Source of the DNA: Micractinium sp. NFX-FRZ
Taxonomy: Eukaryota; Chlorophyta; Trebouxiophyceae; Chlorellales; Chlorellaceae
Reading direction: 5' to 3'
Assembly (NCBI GenBank): GCA_029339195.1
Contig: JAPTJF010000269.1
Span: 21,148 to 85,147, forward strand
Length of the DNA: 64,000 nt
Shown: positions 32,901 through 43,400 of the stretch, piece after piece
Layout: each line of letters starts with the position of its first letter
Position numbering within the stretch: position 1 is the first letter of the stretch
Made by a program: the position numbers and the translations under genes
Notes under the pieces: generated by a model
What the model was told of the DNA's origin: nothing
Databases searched by the model: none
What the model saw: only the letters and a program-made list of their open reading frames with translations

Positions 32901-34571
32901 TGTGCGCATCCACCCATGCAGCGCGTGCGCCGCACCGCCATCACAACAAGCCTTTCATTTCTTTCACGTACTGCAGTGCTCACCCTTGTGCTTGGCGTGC
33001 GTGAGCTGCGCCACCATTTCGCGGCCCAGCACCTCCACCATCTGCCCAATCTCGGGGGTCACTGTGACGCCCATCTTGCCCAGCGCCCAAATGATGTTGG
33101 CCAGGCCCTGCAGGCGCAGCGTCGGGAGGGAGGGAAGGGAGAGGGCACAAGTCGTGTGCTGCCCATTTGGTAACACAAGTGGACAGGTGCCTGGGTTTGT
33201 GTTTGGTTTTGCACGCGTGGTTGACTCGCCCAGTCGCTGTCCACCCTTGTACCGTTTGAAATCACACGCTCTCAGCCCAATCACCTGCGGCTTGAACTCC
33301 TCCACCTGCCAGGCCACCCCGCGCGCCACGGCATGCAGCATCTCGTAGTTGGGGCGCAGCCCCATGGTGGCCCCGCTGTACACAATGTTGCTCAGCGCCT
33401 GGCCGCCCATGCGGTAGTGCTTGTCTGTGGGGCGGGGTGGGGGGGTGGGGGGCAGGGGGGACAGCACAGCAGTGGGGGCGGGCAGTGGGGGCGAATCCTT
33501 CAAGGCATGCAAGGCATGAGCCAAAAACAGCAGCGTCCCGCCTGAGCATGTGCAGCAGCAAGAATGCAAGCACAGCGAATGGGCAGCCACCCCCTGCACC
33601 TGCACAGCAGGCACAGCATGCGCATGCTGCAGCTGCTCTGCAGCAGGGGAGGCACAGCGGGCGCCCCGGCCAGCCGGCAGCTCCCACCCCGCCTGCTGCC
33701 TCTACCGGGCCCGCCATGGGTACCCGCCCGCCTGACGCACCCCGCATGTATGTGTCTTGGTCCACTGAAGTCAGCCGGCGTGTCACCTCCCCCTGCAACT
33801 CCGCCATCAACGCCTCGGCCCCCTTTTGAGGCAGCTGGTACGTCTTGCTGATAGACCACAACGTGAGGCCTGCGGGGGCAGGGGGCCGGGCAGGTGGGGG
33901 TTGGCAGCAGCAAATTTTGTGCGGAATGACGGATGGGAAGGGCACCCACCGCTGGGCATGCGGCAGGAGCGCTGTGGGAGATGCATTGCCGCAGCAGCAG
34001 GGCGTCGGTGCCTCAGCGCCAGAGGCAAATGCAACGCGAGCACTGCGCATGACAAACCACGGCCTGCACGCACCCAAGTTGTGCGCTTGCACCTCCTCCA
34101 GCTTGTGCAGCAGCGTCAGATTGATCTCGCTCAGGAGGTTGCCCAGCTGCTGCTGCTGAGCGTGCGGCCAGCTCTCGGGCGGCGACCGCCGCCGCCGCGC
34201 GTCCTCCACATGCTTTGCGATGCGGTGATAGGCGGTGCAGAAGTTGACTGCGTTCATGCTCCCAAAATTTACCACCACCAAGTGGATGAGGTCCTGCCAG
34301 GCAAGGGGAGGGAGAAAGGTATTGGACGGGCGGCTGGCAGGGAGGCGGCGGGAGCGGCGGCAAGCAGAGGCAGCAGCAAGCGGAGCTGCTGCAGTAGCGA
34401 GCGCTCGTGGCCGGCGCCTGAGCAGCTTGTACGGCCCTCCAGGCGCACCTGCAGCTTGCCAGCCTGCGCGATTTGTTGATTGAGAGTCCGGGCGACTGCC
34501 ACACCGCCGGACCCGCCCCGCAGATCGCCCTGCTGTGCACCTCCGTGTGAGGGTGCATGACCAGCGCTCAT
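20599..34571 (-). CDS. OPR-RAP-PPR-SMR-cyclin fusion protein, probable organelle RNA factor
   Basis: Thirty-eight exons join in phase to 1909 residues: 34571-34449, 34293-34074, 33869-33741, 33424-33285, 33107-32984, 32723-32656, 32489-32355, 32147-32019, 31798-31739, 31499-31422, 31149-31029, 30776-30637, 30401-30348, 30120-30016, 29812-29712, 29373-29297, 29020-28887, 28691-28611, 28396-28294, 28073-26997, 26693-26613, 26419-26278, 25973-25850, 25681-25599, 25377-25179, 25000-24617, 24401-24262, 24061-23954, 23789-23602, 23463-23281, 23149-23004, 22803-22620, 22353-22208, 22037-21938, 21678-21623, 21387-21301, 21000-20896, 20673-20599. Modules: octotricopeptide-type repeats (about 40-560; PQELANTVWAWATM, ALSNIVYSGATMG, LANIIWALGKMG); RAP domain (602-673; VDIALRGEMVAVEVDG, PYFHWAKL); Ser/Gly/Pro-rich linker (708-1066); PPR repeats (about 1140-1490; LFNAVIERACAAGSP); SMR-like domain (1487-1610; LLKVDLRARHLGTGLLC); cyclin fold (about 1660-1909; AAACVALAAEQEG, AAAALYVAREERGVAPYWP). 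OPR, RAP and PPR modules act in organelle RNA binding; PPR-cyclins, including an OPR-RAP form, are known from green algae. Two introns start with GC. Whether the cyclin binds a kinase is unknown. Confidence 0.87.
20643..20750 (-). repeat. duplicated exon edge, cyclin-end intron
   Basis: The start of the last exon (20643-20673, encoding FSAALRALQK) has a diverged copy at 20719-20750 in the preceding intron, offset about 76 bp. Confidence 0.6.
21548..21648 (-). repeat. duplicated exon edge and CACAG repeat
   Basis: The exon end reading CSVGDQ plus donor (21617-21648) is repeated at 21548-21576, offset 69 bp. Between the copies lies a pure CACAG pentanucleotide array (21580-21611). Confidence 0.75.
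26957..26990. repeat. (AGCC)n tetranucleotide repeat
   Basis: Short tandem repeat just inside the intron after the 1077-nt linker exon of the fusion gene (plus-strand reading CCAG/AGCC units). Confidence 0.8.
30141..30178. repeat. (GGCA)n tetranucleotide repeat
   Basis: GGCA tandem repeat in an intron of the OPR part of the fusion gene, 21 bp from the exon start at 30120 on the transcript strand, where it reads as CTGC units and may act as the pyrimidine-rich tract of the acceptor. Confidence 0.8.
31219..31290 (-). repeat. relic copy of an OPR exon inside an intron
   Basis: Between exons 31499-31422 and 31149-31029 lies a stretch that in one frame reads AAAACKCTTPQELASQL, resembling the true exon's AAAACGRMKPQELANTV. 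The offset between copies is 124 bp. The copy is cut off before the WAWATM part and is not needed for the reading frame, so it looks like a decayed partial duplicate. Confidence 0.7.
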
Positions 34572-35318
34572 CCTGCAGTCGAGCAGGGCGGAAGGCCGCG
34601 TTAAGGCGGAGAGGGTTCGGTGGCGTTTGGTTGTGTCGCTTAGCACACTGCGCACCTGTGAATATTGATTGGAGCTCAGCACGATCGTGGAGAGCTTACT
34701 CCATTGCTCGGCGCGAGAGAGAGGGCTGATGGCGGCACGCCGAGAATGAGCAAGCGATCAGGAGGAGCCTTTAAACCCTGCTTGTATTATTGCTCGCACC
34801 TCGCACGTGGGACGCACCGCGAGCAAGCGATCTACGCGGTAAGGGTCGGAGCACTTGCATGTGTTGCTCAAACCTTCTCCGCCAGGCTGGCGGGCGCCCA
34901 CGCCTGCAGGTGCCTCGCTGGAGAGGAGTACATCAGATGGACCCATGATGGAAGAAATGCCCAGCCCAGCCTGCATTATCATGCTAAGGGCAATGAGCAA
35001 GCCGACCAGTGATCAAGCAAGTCGCCGCGGCTGCAGCGCCGCTCAAGTCACCTCCAGGCAGCGCCTGCTGGTGTGGCGGCGCTGTGCAGTTCTGCCTCGC
35101 ATTCCAAACTGCCCCAGGCAGAATCTCAAGGATTCAACGCCATGCAAAAACTTCTGTACCTGTTGCATCACAGTGCATTTACAAGTCACGGTATGTGGTG
35201 TACTGTAGGCGCCACATTTCACAGCAAGCGCTCGGCCAGCCTTACACCGGTACCAGGCTACAACCCTGTGCTACACAGCAGGCACGTCACCAGAGGGCAG
35301 GGGGATGCACGGCACAGC
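34572..35318. other. intergenic region, promoter side of the fusion gene
   Basis: Contains the promoter and 5' UTR of the OPR-RAP-PPR-SMR-cyclin gene and the 3' UTR of the TsaD gene, both transcribed leftward. TGTAA signals on the minus strand are at 35242-35246 and 35179-35183. No other exon is visible. Confidence 0.5.
35242..35246 (-). terminator. TGTAA poly(A) signal of the TsaD gene
   Basis: Minus-strand TGTAA about 73 nt after the stop of the TsaD-family gene; a second copy is at 35179-35183. Confidence 0.45.
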
Positions 35319-38300
35319 TCAAGCCGCGCCTCCCACAGCCTGCTCGCCCGCTTGCGCCGCTGCCTGCCCCTCCTGCGCCTGCTGCATCAACTCTGTGAGG
35401 CTCGTGAACACCCGCTTCTTTTTGGCGCTGCGCGGGGCCGAGTAGCTGCGGGGCACAGGGCGGAGGAGGGCGGGCGGGCAGGGAACAGGTGGATGCGGAG
35501 CCTGTGCCCAAGACCAGGGGATGCAATGCCGGCGGCAGTGCGAAATGCAAGCACAGTCGCACCAACATTCACCCCAGATCCGCACGCACCCAACATGCAC
35601 GCAGGTGCACTACATCGGCACCTCTGCATGTGACATGTACAGCTCGTGCCCCTGTAACAAATGCACAGCCCACGCTCCAGCTGGCCTCCTGCCTTGCAAC
35701 CCCTCTCCGGAAACCCTCCCCCACCCACTAGTGCCCGTGCTTGCTTCCCCATCCCACCTCAACAGGCAGCCTCTCCCACACAAGCACCCACACAGCATGC
35801 ATCCACCACCAGCAGAGCAGCTGCCCTGCCGCCGGGGGCACCCACCTGCGGGGGTCCTTGCGGTCGGTGAGCGGCCAGCGCGGGCGCAGGTCCACCCACT
35901 CCCCCTCTGCCGGCTCGCCGGTGGCAGGGGGTGGCTCAACCAGCCCCAGCTGCATCCTGCAGGCAGCAATCATAAGTGGGCGGGGGGGCGCCAGGCATGG
36001 TGACCACAGCATAGCATAGCATGGGTGATCGCTCGCTTGGGGACGGCACGCCGCCAGGGGCACGGCCAGGCACCCAACAGTTACTGCACTTCCAGATGGC
36101 TTGCTCCCTGACCGCCTCCACCTGCCCTGCCAGCCAGCCCTACACCCTCGGTGCCCCTCACCGCTCCACGCCCGCCCAGGCCACCATCACGCCGTTGTCG
36201 GTGCACAGCCGCGGCGGCGGGCAGACAAGCAGCAGCCCCGCCTCTTGGGCCACCGCCGATAGCCGGCCTCGGATGTAGGTGTTGCTGGCCACTCCGCCCG
36301 CCACCACAAGATGGCGCACCTGTTGGGGACACACACGGGAAAGGGAAACAAAAGCAGCGGCAGGAGGGGCTCAGGATCAGGAGCAGCAGGGGCCAAGAGC
36401 GGGGTAAAGCGGGGTAAGGCGGGGCAGGCGGGGCACCGGCTTGGCTGCGGCCGAGCCGTGTAGAGGGATGTACAGGGGCTTTGAGAGGGGAGTGGCTATC
36501 AACGGGTTGCTGGGGCATGCACTGAGGGATGCGGTTGTGATGAGGGTGCGAGGGATGTGGCAGGGGGATCATTCGGCAGCGGCCACGAGGGAAGGCGCGC
36601 GCCGATATCGACCCTCCCAGGTCTGCTCTAGCAAAGGCGGCAAGAAACAAGGCCAGGCGCCGTGGAGGTGTGTTGAGGCGGCCAGGCTTGAATACCCTTG
36701 CAGGATGATAAGCAAGCACAGAGGAAGGCGGGCGGGCAGGACGGCATGAAGTGCTGGGTGGGGCCATCGATTGCCCAGCATTCGGAGCAGGCAGAGCAGC
36801 ACACACACGCAAGCAGGCAGGCGTCAGCGGCAGAGCTTGGAAACCCTCAGTGTACAGCTACCCCTGAGCTACCAGAGGAAGAAAGTAGGCGACCGCTGAC
36901 TGGGGCGGCGGCCAGCCTGCTTTCCTCACCCGCAGGCGGCGTGCAGCTGTCGCCAGAGCGTTCACCAACTTTGCATGCACGCAGGCACGCCCTTTTCCCC
37001 ACCCTGTGGCAAGGTTCGGTTGCAGACAGGCAGGCTGCAAGCCCAACCATGCAGGGCAGGGTAGGCTGCCCCGCCCCGTGTGGGGGCGGCCCTCACCTCT
37101 GGGTGCGACTCCTGCGCCCACTGCACCGCCCGCCGGCAGCGCTCCTCCAGGTGCTGCACCGCCACCCGCTGGAAGGAGGCGGCAATGTCGGCGCGCTGCT
37201 GCAGGTTGTCCTCTGCGACACAGCACACAGGGGCGGGCGCGAGGGGTGGGGCGGAGCAAGGGGGCACGGCGTGGCAGGGTGGGCGGCGTCATGCAGCACG
37301 GAGGGTGTGAGAGAAGGGGAGCAGACCCCACGGACCGCCGCCGCCCATGGCAACCACCCAACTGCTGCATCCGCCAATCAGGCATCCCCACCAGGCATCC
37401 CCCCCTGACTGCTCCAGCCGTCAACCTAGCAATGACCAAGCCGCATTGCTCCACTGCTCCTGCCCCAGCTCCTACTCCCAGCTCGCCCTTCAAGCTCTGC
37501 CTTGCTGCCCCTCCCAGCCCCTCCCAGCGCCCCCTTTCCTCCACCAGAGCCCACCTGTGGCCTCCGGGCACCGCTCCTCAATTGCCAGCCGCACAGCAGT
37601 CTTCAGCCCGGCATAGCTGAAGTCGCAGGTGGGGCGGCGCTGCATGGGCACCGACAGCGGCAGCGCCCGGGGGTCGCCGCCCAGCGCAAACTTCTCCAAA
37701 GCGGCGCCGCCAGAGGGGCGGAGGTCCAGTCCTAGCAGGCGGGCAACTTTGTCGTACGCCTCGCCTGCGGTGGGAGGGAGGAAGCGGGAGAGCAGTGTGT
37801 GTGTGCAAGTGGGTGCAGATTATGTGGGTGCTTGCTTGGGTCCATGGGTGGCAGGGCAGGGGGCAGCGGTTGGGAGTGGGGGTGGGTGGGTGGGAGCAGG
37901 GGCATGAACAGTTTGCCCGCCAAGTCGCGCGGTTTGCTGGCAGCCGCGCAGCTCGGCTCAGCCCAACCCAACCACCCAGCCCCAGCCTCCCCGCCATGCA
38001 CTCGGCCCCCCCCCGGCAATTCGCCGCCCACCTAGGGCATCGTCCAGCGTAGTGCCCAGCTGCGTGTACTGCCCAATGCCCTCCACCAGCAGCAGCAGGT
38101 TGTGCCCGCCAGAGATGAGCAGGCAGAGGAAAGGGAACTCCACTGCGGCGGCCCCTGCATCCTCTCCACCACCCGCCCCTGCCGGAAGGGCGGCAGCTGC
38201 CTCGCTGCCACGGCCACCGGCCGCCGCCTGGCTGCCCTGCTCCGCTGCGGCTGCTGCTGCTGCAAAGCGGGTGGCGCCCAGGCGGGCCACCAAGGCATGA

Positions 38301-39074
38301 GCCTCCATGTGGTGCACCGGGATCAGGGGCAGCTGGTGAGCAGCTGCCAGCTGGCGCGCCTTGAGCACGCCCACCTGCAGCAGGGGATGGGCAGCGCAGG
38401 CCCCCACGCTTCAGTCAGCACCAAGCACTGGTGCAGGCGCAACGCATGCAGCCGCTTGCAGGCAGCGGCGGGTGCCAGGCGCAACACACAGCACTCGCCC
38501 CTAGCAGGCGGAGATGTGGGCACCCGTCCTGCAGCCCCTTCTAAGGCCCACCCAATGCACCTCCACAGCGCCGCACTAATCTCACCCGCAGGCAGAGGCT
38601 CAGCCCCGGGCCGATAGTGACTGCCACACCATCCAGCTGATCGGGTGTGACCCCTGCGGCCTCCAACGCCGCCTCCACGCAGCCGTCTATGGCCGCCTCG
38701 TGCGCCTCCTGTGCAAGCTTTGGCACCACTCCTCCCCAGGCGGCGTGGATGTCAGCCTGCGTTGCCAAACTCTCGCCCAGCACCCGACCGCTGGTGCTCA
38801 CGACCGCCACGCCCGTGTCGTCGCAGCTGCTCTCGATGCCTAGCACCAGGCCGGTGCGGGGCCGGCAGTTGGGGGAGGCATGTGCAGGTGCGGCGGGCGT
38901 GGAGGTACTTGGGGCTGGGCCGGCGGCGGAGGCGGCGGGGTGGGAACTGGCGGCGGCGGCAGTGGTGGTGGGGCGTCGCGCTCGAGCAGCCGCAAGCGCC
39001 CGGAGCCCGTGCAGCAGCCGCTGCTGAATAGCTACAGCAGGCCGCATATCTCTCCTGGCCACAACGACTCGCAT
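35319..39074 (-). CDS. GCP1: organellar tRNA N6-adenosine threonylcarbamoyltransferase (TsaD/Qri7 family)
   Basis: Seven exons (39074-38586, 38374-38032, 37764-37555, 37212-37097, 36319-36162, 35956-35846, 35445-35319) join to 517 residues. TsaD-family enzymes transfer the threonylcarbamoyl group to adenosine 37 of ANN-decoding tRNAs. Signatures in order: [41 protein letters not shown] (metal-binding His pair), [55 protein letters not shown] and [13 protein letters not shown]. The N-terminal 60 residues are Arg/Ala-rich without acidic residues, like an organelle transit peptide, so it belongs with the mitochondrial or plastid Qri7/GCP1/OSGEPL1 branch rather than cytosolic Kae1. An insertion of about 45 residues rich in Ala and Gly precedes FPFLC. 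The start could also be the in-frame ATG at 39047. The symbol follows the plant organellar homologue. Confidence 0.93.
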
Positions 39075-39374
39075 GCAGTTGCAAGGAGGCGAAAATTGGT
39101 GCAGAGGGAGCGGGCAAGGGTCGTGTGGGCCGCTGACAGACGGAACTTCGAGCACAAGAATTTACGATCAAACAGATGGTGCGCGTGTGGAGCGGGAGGC
39201 TTGTTCCGAGCCGGCGTGCTGTGCTGTGCAGCAGGGACGGTCGGCTCCGCCCAAAGCTGCCCTCCCGTGCCGTGGACCGCTACGGCGGCAGGTGGAGGAC
39301 CTGTCGGGCCTCCCTGGCGACCTTGAGCGGACAACCGGCAGTGCACACGCCTGGCAGGGCTTCGCCCGAGCACT
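39075..39374. promoter_or_regulatory. divergent promoter region
   Basis: Three hundred bp separate the start codons of the TsaD gene and the trithorax-like gene, so a shared bidirectional promoter is likely. I recognise no specific element. Confidence 0.5.
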
Positions 39375-40435
39375 ATGAGCGCACAAGCCACCATCCGTGC
39401 GCTTTTGGAGGAGACCGAGCGCAAGCTGACTGCCAGTAGACCTAACCCGCCAGTCTCAGCTCGCGACCTTTTCAAGGCATCGCTGTTGCGGTGCGGCTGG
39501 GGTGGGCCGGGCGTTGATTGTCTGTGATAATAGGCTGCTTGACTCGTGGATGCGTGTTGCACGCCCAGCACCGTGCAACGGCCGCTGCCCTGCCCCGACA
39601 CCTCCCCACGTCCGGGCAAGCCTGCCTGTGCCCTATTATTTGCCCCACCTCCCTTACGTGTAGCGAGTACAAAATCACTGAGACGAGGGAGACGGCAAGC
39701 CAAATCAATGGTGCCGTCGACAAGGTGGGATTTAACCAGTGGTTGCGCGGTACCTGCCGGCGCCAGTGTAGCCCCGCCCCCGCCTGTCCCTGCCTGCTTT
39801 GCCCAAACAGGCAACGTGTGCCACCTGGGTATCGACACGGCCTTGCTGACCCACCCCTGCAACACCTGAGCGCGCCCTCTCATCTGCCGGTTGTCTGTCG
39901 CAGGCGTGGTCAGGGCTGGGCCCAGAGGAGCGCGGCCCGTTTGACCAGCATGCAGCGGCGGACCACCGGCGGTATGCCGAGGAGCAGCGCATCTTTGACG
40001 AGATGCAGGTGGGTGCAGTTGTGGGCACTCGACCATGATTTTAACCTCGTCACACAGCAGTGAACACCTCGTGGAGCGTCAGAATAGAAATGCTTCAGTG
40101 GGGTAGAGGGGTACAGCGCTCGAGTGCGGCCTGCAGACGGCGGCTGCATGCCCGCGCCTGGCTGGTGCATGGATGCCACCTGGTGGGAATGACCCAACCG
40201 CACGCTGCCGGTGGACGGGTGCAGCACATGACATAAGCCATGCATGCACAAAGGGGCTACCGCTGGACGTTTCCTCAACCCATCCCCGCTGCGCGCTGGG
40301 CTCATGTGCCTGCCTCTCCTGCCTCTGCCCCACGTCCTTCCCACAGGTCCAGTACAGCAGGCTGAGGGAGCTTGCTAAGTCTCAGGGTGTGGAGCTGCCA
40401 GCAAGCGCGCACCAGGCAGCAAGCCAGCAGCCGCC

Positions 40436-40470
<35 letters not shown>

Positions 40471-43400
40471 CACAGCCGCAGGCACAGCCGCAGCGGTATC
40501 AACAGTATCAGCAGCAAACACCACAGCAGCAGATGCAGGTGCAGGTGCAGCAGCAGCAGCTGCTTCTGCAGCAGACGTCTGCGGCGCAGCAGGTGTCTCC
40601 ATCGCAGGGGCAGTACCACCGCGCCCAGCTGGCAGACCTGCAGCAGCAGTACCAGCAGCAGCTGCAGCAGGCGCAGGCAGCCGTCGCGCACCTGCCCGCT
40701 GTCCTGCAGCACGCATACATGGAGCGGCAGCGGCAGGCGCTGCAGCAGCAGTACCAGCAGCAGCAGGATGCGGTGCAGGCGCGGGTGCAGCAGGCGCTGG
40801 CGCTACTGGCCCGCCAAGCGCAACCGCAGCCGCAGCCCCTGCCACCACAGCCTCAGCCGGCGCCGCCACAACAGCAACAGCAGCAGCTGCCGGCGCCGCG
40901 ACAGCAACAACGTCAGCAGCAGTGGCAGCAGTTCCAGGAGCAGCAGCAGGCCTGGCAGCGAAAGCCGCCGCCGCCGCAGCAGCCGCAGCAGCAGCAGCAG
41001 GCTGAGGCGCAGGAGCACTTGCAGGGGCAGGAGGAGGAGGAGGGAGACGATCTGCCTCGCCTGCCCAAGGGTGTCCCCGCACAGGTAAGTGCTGTGGGGG
41101 TGGCAGCCGCCTTTTGCTCTGGCAGATTCAGGCAGCAGCGGTGTGCCTGCACATGTGAGCGGTCTGGGATTGGATGTTGCCTTGTGCGGGCAGCTGGAGG
41201 CATCAGCGCTGGCACCTGCCTGGGCAAAGAGCCCTTGCAGGCAGCAGCCCCTGCATGCCTTTTGGCACAGACACGCTCAAAGTTGCAGTGTACCATCGTG
41301 CCTACTACCGTGCAATCAACCCGTACTCCCCTGCAGATCGAGGTGGCATGCCAGGGCATCAATGGCACGATGAGCGTGCTGGCGCAGACGGTGGCCTGCC
41401 AGTGCCAGGAATGCCTCACGCTGCCGCCCAAGGATCGGGTGTACACCTGTCCCCAGGTGCGGCCAGGTGGCGTTGCGTTGCTTGCTTTGTGTTGGAGGAG
41501 GCATGCCGGCTTGGGTGGGTGCTGGAGCGGAGGCTGGGGTGGGTGCTGGGGCTGGTAACGTTCAAGCAGCAGAGGCATGCACAGGCGTGTGCGTTGCACT
41601 GCTTCCCATCCTGCCATGGCCTCACCCCACACGGTGCGCTCCCTGTTCCCTCCTCCCTTACCTTGCTCGCAGTGGGAGCAGCACACAGGGTGAGTGGGTG
41701 GTGGGGCATGCATTGGAGAGGCGGGGGCAGTGGCAGGACGTGCGGGCAGCAGCAGCGCATGCGAACGGGTGCAGCCGGCCTCTCTGCTTCCCTCCTCCGT
41801 CACTCGTTGCGGCATGCTGCATCGTGATGTTCTCTTTGCTGCACCACCTGCAATCACACTGGGCTGCAGGGCATCCAACGCCAAGAAGTGGAAGACCAGC
41901 ATCAAGGTGGGCCGACCTGGTGGCCAGGGGAAGGCGAGGGGTTACCGCAGTCGGGCCTGGCAGGGGCCCAGGGAGAGCGTGCAGGGCAGGCGTGGGAGCA
42001 GCGTGCCGGCGCAAGGAAAGGGCCCCGCGTGTCTACCATCCACAGCACAACTCATGCAGCCGAAGGGCAGAGGCGTGCGAGGCAACCTGGCAGCAGCATG
42101 CCAGCTCACCAATGCCAAAACGCCTGCTGCCCCCACCGCTGCTTGCTGTGGCAGGTCCGGCCCGGCGGCGCGCCCGGCGTGCCGGTCAACAGCAACGGCA
42201 TGCAGGTGGGCAAGTGGCTGGAGCTGCACGGAGTGAACTACAGCCGGCCGCCAGGTGGCAGGTGAGGCGCCAGCAGGGCGCCACAGTGGCGCCAGCAGGG
42301 CAGCGCACGCTGTGGTTTGGATGCTGGCCGCCCTTGGGTGCCGCTGCTACTTGCATGCCTGGCCGCAATCTTGCATGGCTTCCCTGCTGCATGACTTCCG
42401 TGCCATCAGTTTGCCGCTTGGGGCGGCCATGTCCTGATGACACCGCCCTGCCTTCCTTTCTCCTTGCTTAGCACTCACAAGCAGCCTGGGATGATCCAAC
42501 CAATCTACCGCACCAACCTGCCTGCCCCCACAGGATGCCCATCAAAGTGCTTGCCATTATGCCTGCGCTCCCTGCCCCCCGCCGCCTTTAGTACTCACTG
42601 GCGCGCAGCCTGGGTTGAACACACACCAACCTTCCAACTTTGCTGCCCCCACAGGATGCCCATCGACTACTCCCGCCCGCGTGAGGGACTACTCAAGGTG
42701 GCGCCAGCCGCTGGCGCCAGCAGGCCGCCGCTGCCGGACAAGACGTACACGTCGGAGCGCATCCAAAAGATGCAGGTGGGGGGAGGCGGTTGGCCCCAAT
42801 GGCTCATTGGCTTGCTCCCGTGCTGTGCAGCTCGGTGGTGGTTGCCCTCACCCCCTCCGTGGCTGTTGAGCAGAGAAGCTGCAGGGAGCGGGTACGGGGC
42901 AGGGTATCCACCGTCCCAGCGTTTGGAGAATTCCGCTTGGGCGTTGACCTCTTTGCTCCATGCCTGCTCGTTGTCGGGCTGCGGCAGGAGCGGCAGCGCG
43001 AGCAGGAGCGGCAGCAGGCGCAGGAGGAGCGGGAGGCCGCGCGGCGCGCGGCTGCCACAGGCCGGGCGCGGCTTGTGGGCGGCTCGCCGACAGCTGCGGG
43101 CGGCGGTGACGATGCGGATGTGCGGATGCTCAGCAGCCTGCCCTCTGAAGGGGTCACCGCTCAGCAACTGGGCAAGCGATTGCCAGGTGTGGGGGCCGCC
43201 GGCTTGCTGCCTTCAGGCATGGGCGCACCTTCAGTAGGGACCGGCACGCCTTGCATGTCCTGCAGCAGCGCTGGGTGTTGCCTTGCTTGCCTCCCTGCTT
43301 GCACTGACAGCCTGCCTGTGCCTCAACTCTGCGCTGTGCCTGCCCTGCGTGTGCTCCTGCCTGTCTGCCTGCCTGCCTGCCTGCCCGCCACCCGCATGCA

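Noticed and set aside
20599..34571. Splitting this locus into an OPR-RAP gene and a PPR-cyclin gene
   Set aside because: Exon phases run continuously through 28611, 28396-28294 and 28073, and no promoter-like or poly(A)-like sequence was seen between them; the split remains testable.
40375..41082. Long minus-strand Ala/Pro-rich and Leu-rich readings opposite the Gln-rich exon
   Set aside because: They are shadows of CAG-repeat coding sequence on the plus strand, with no splice continuity or domain.
42534..42590. Earlier acceptor for the MPIDYSRP exon of the trithorax-like gene
   Set aside because: Reading from it meets an in-frame TAG, and the copy at 42655 continues into conserved sequence.
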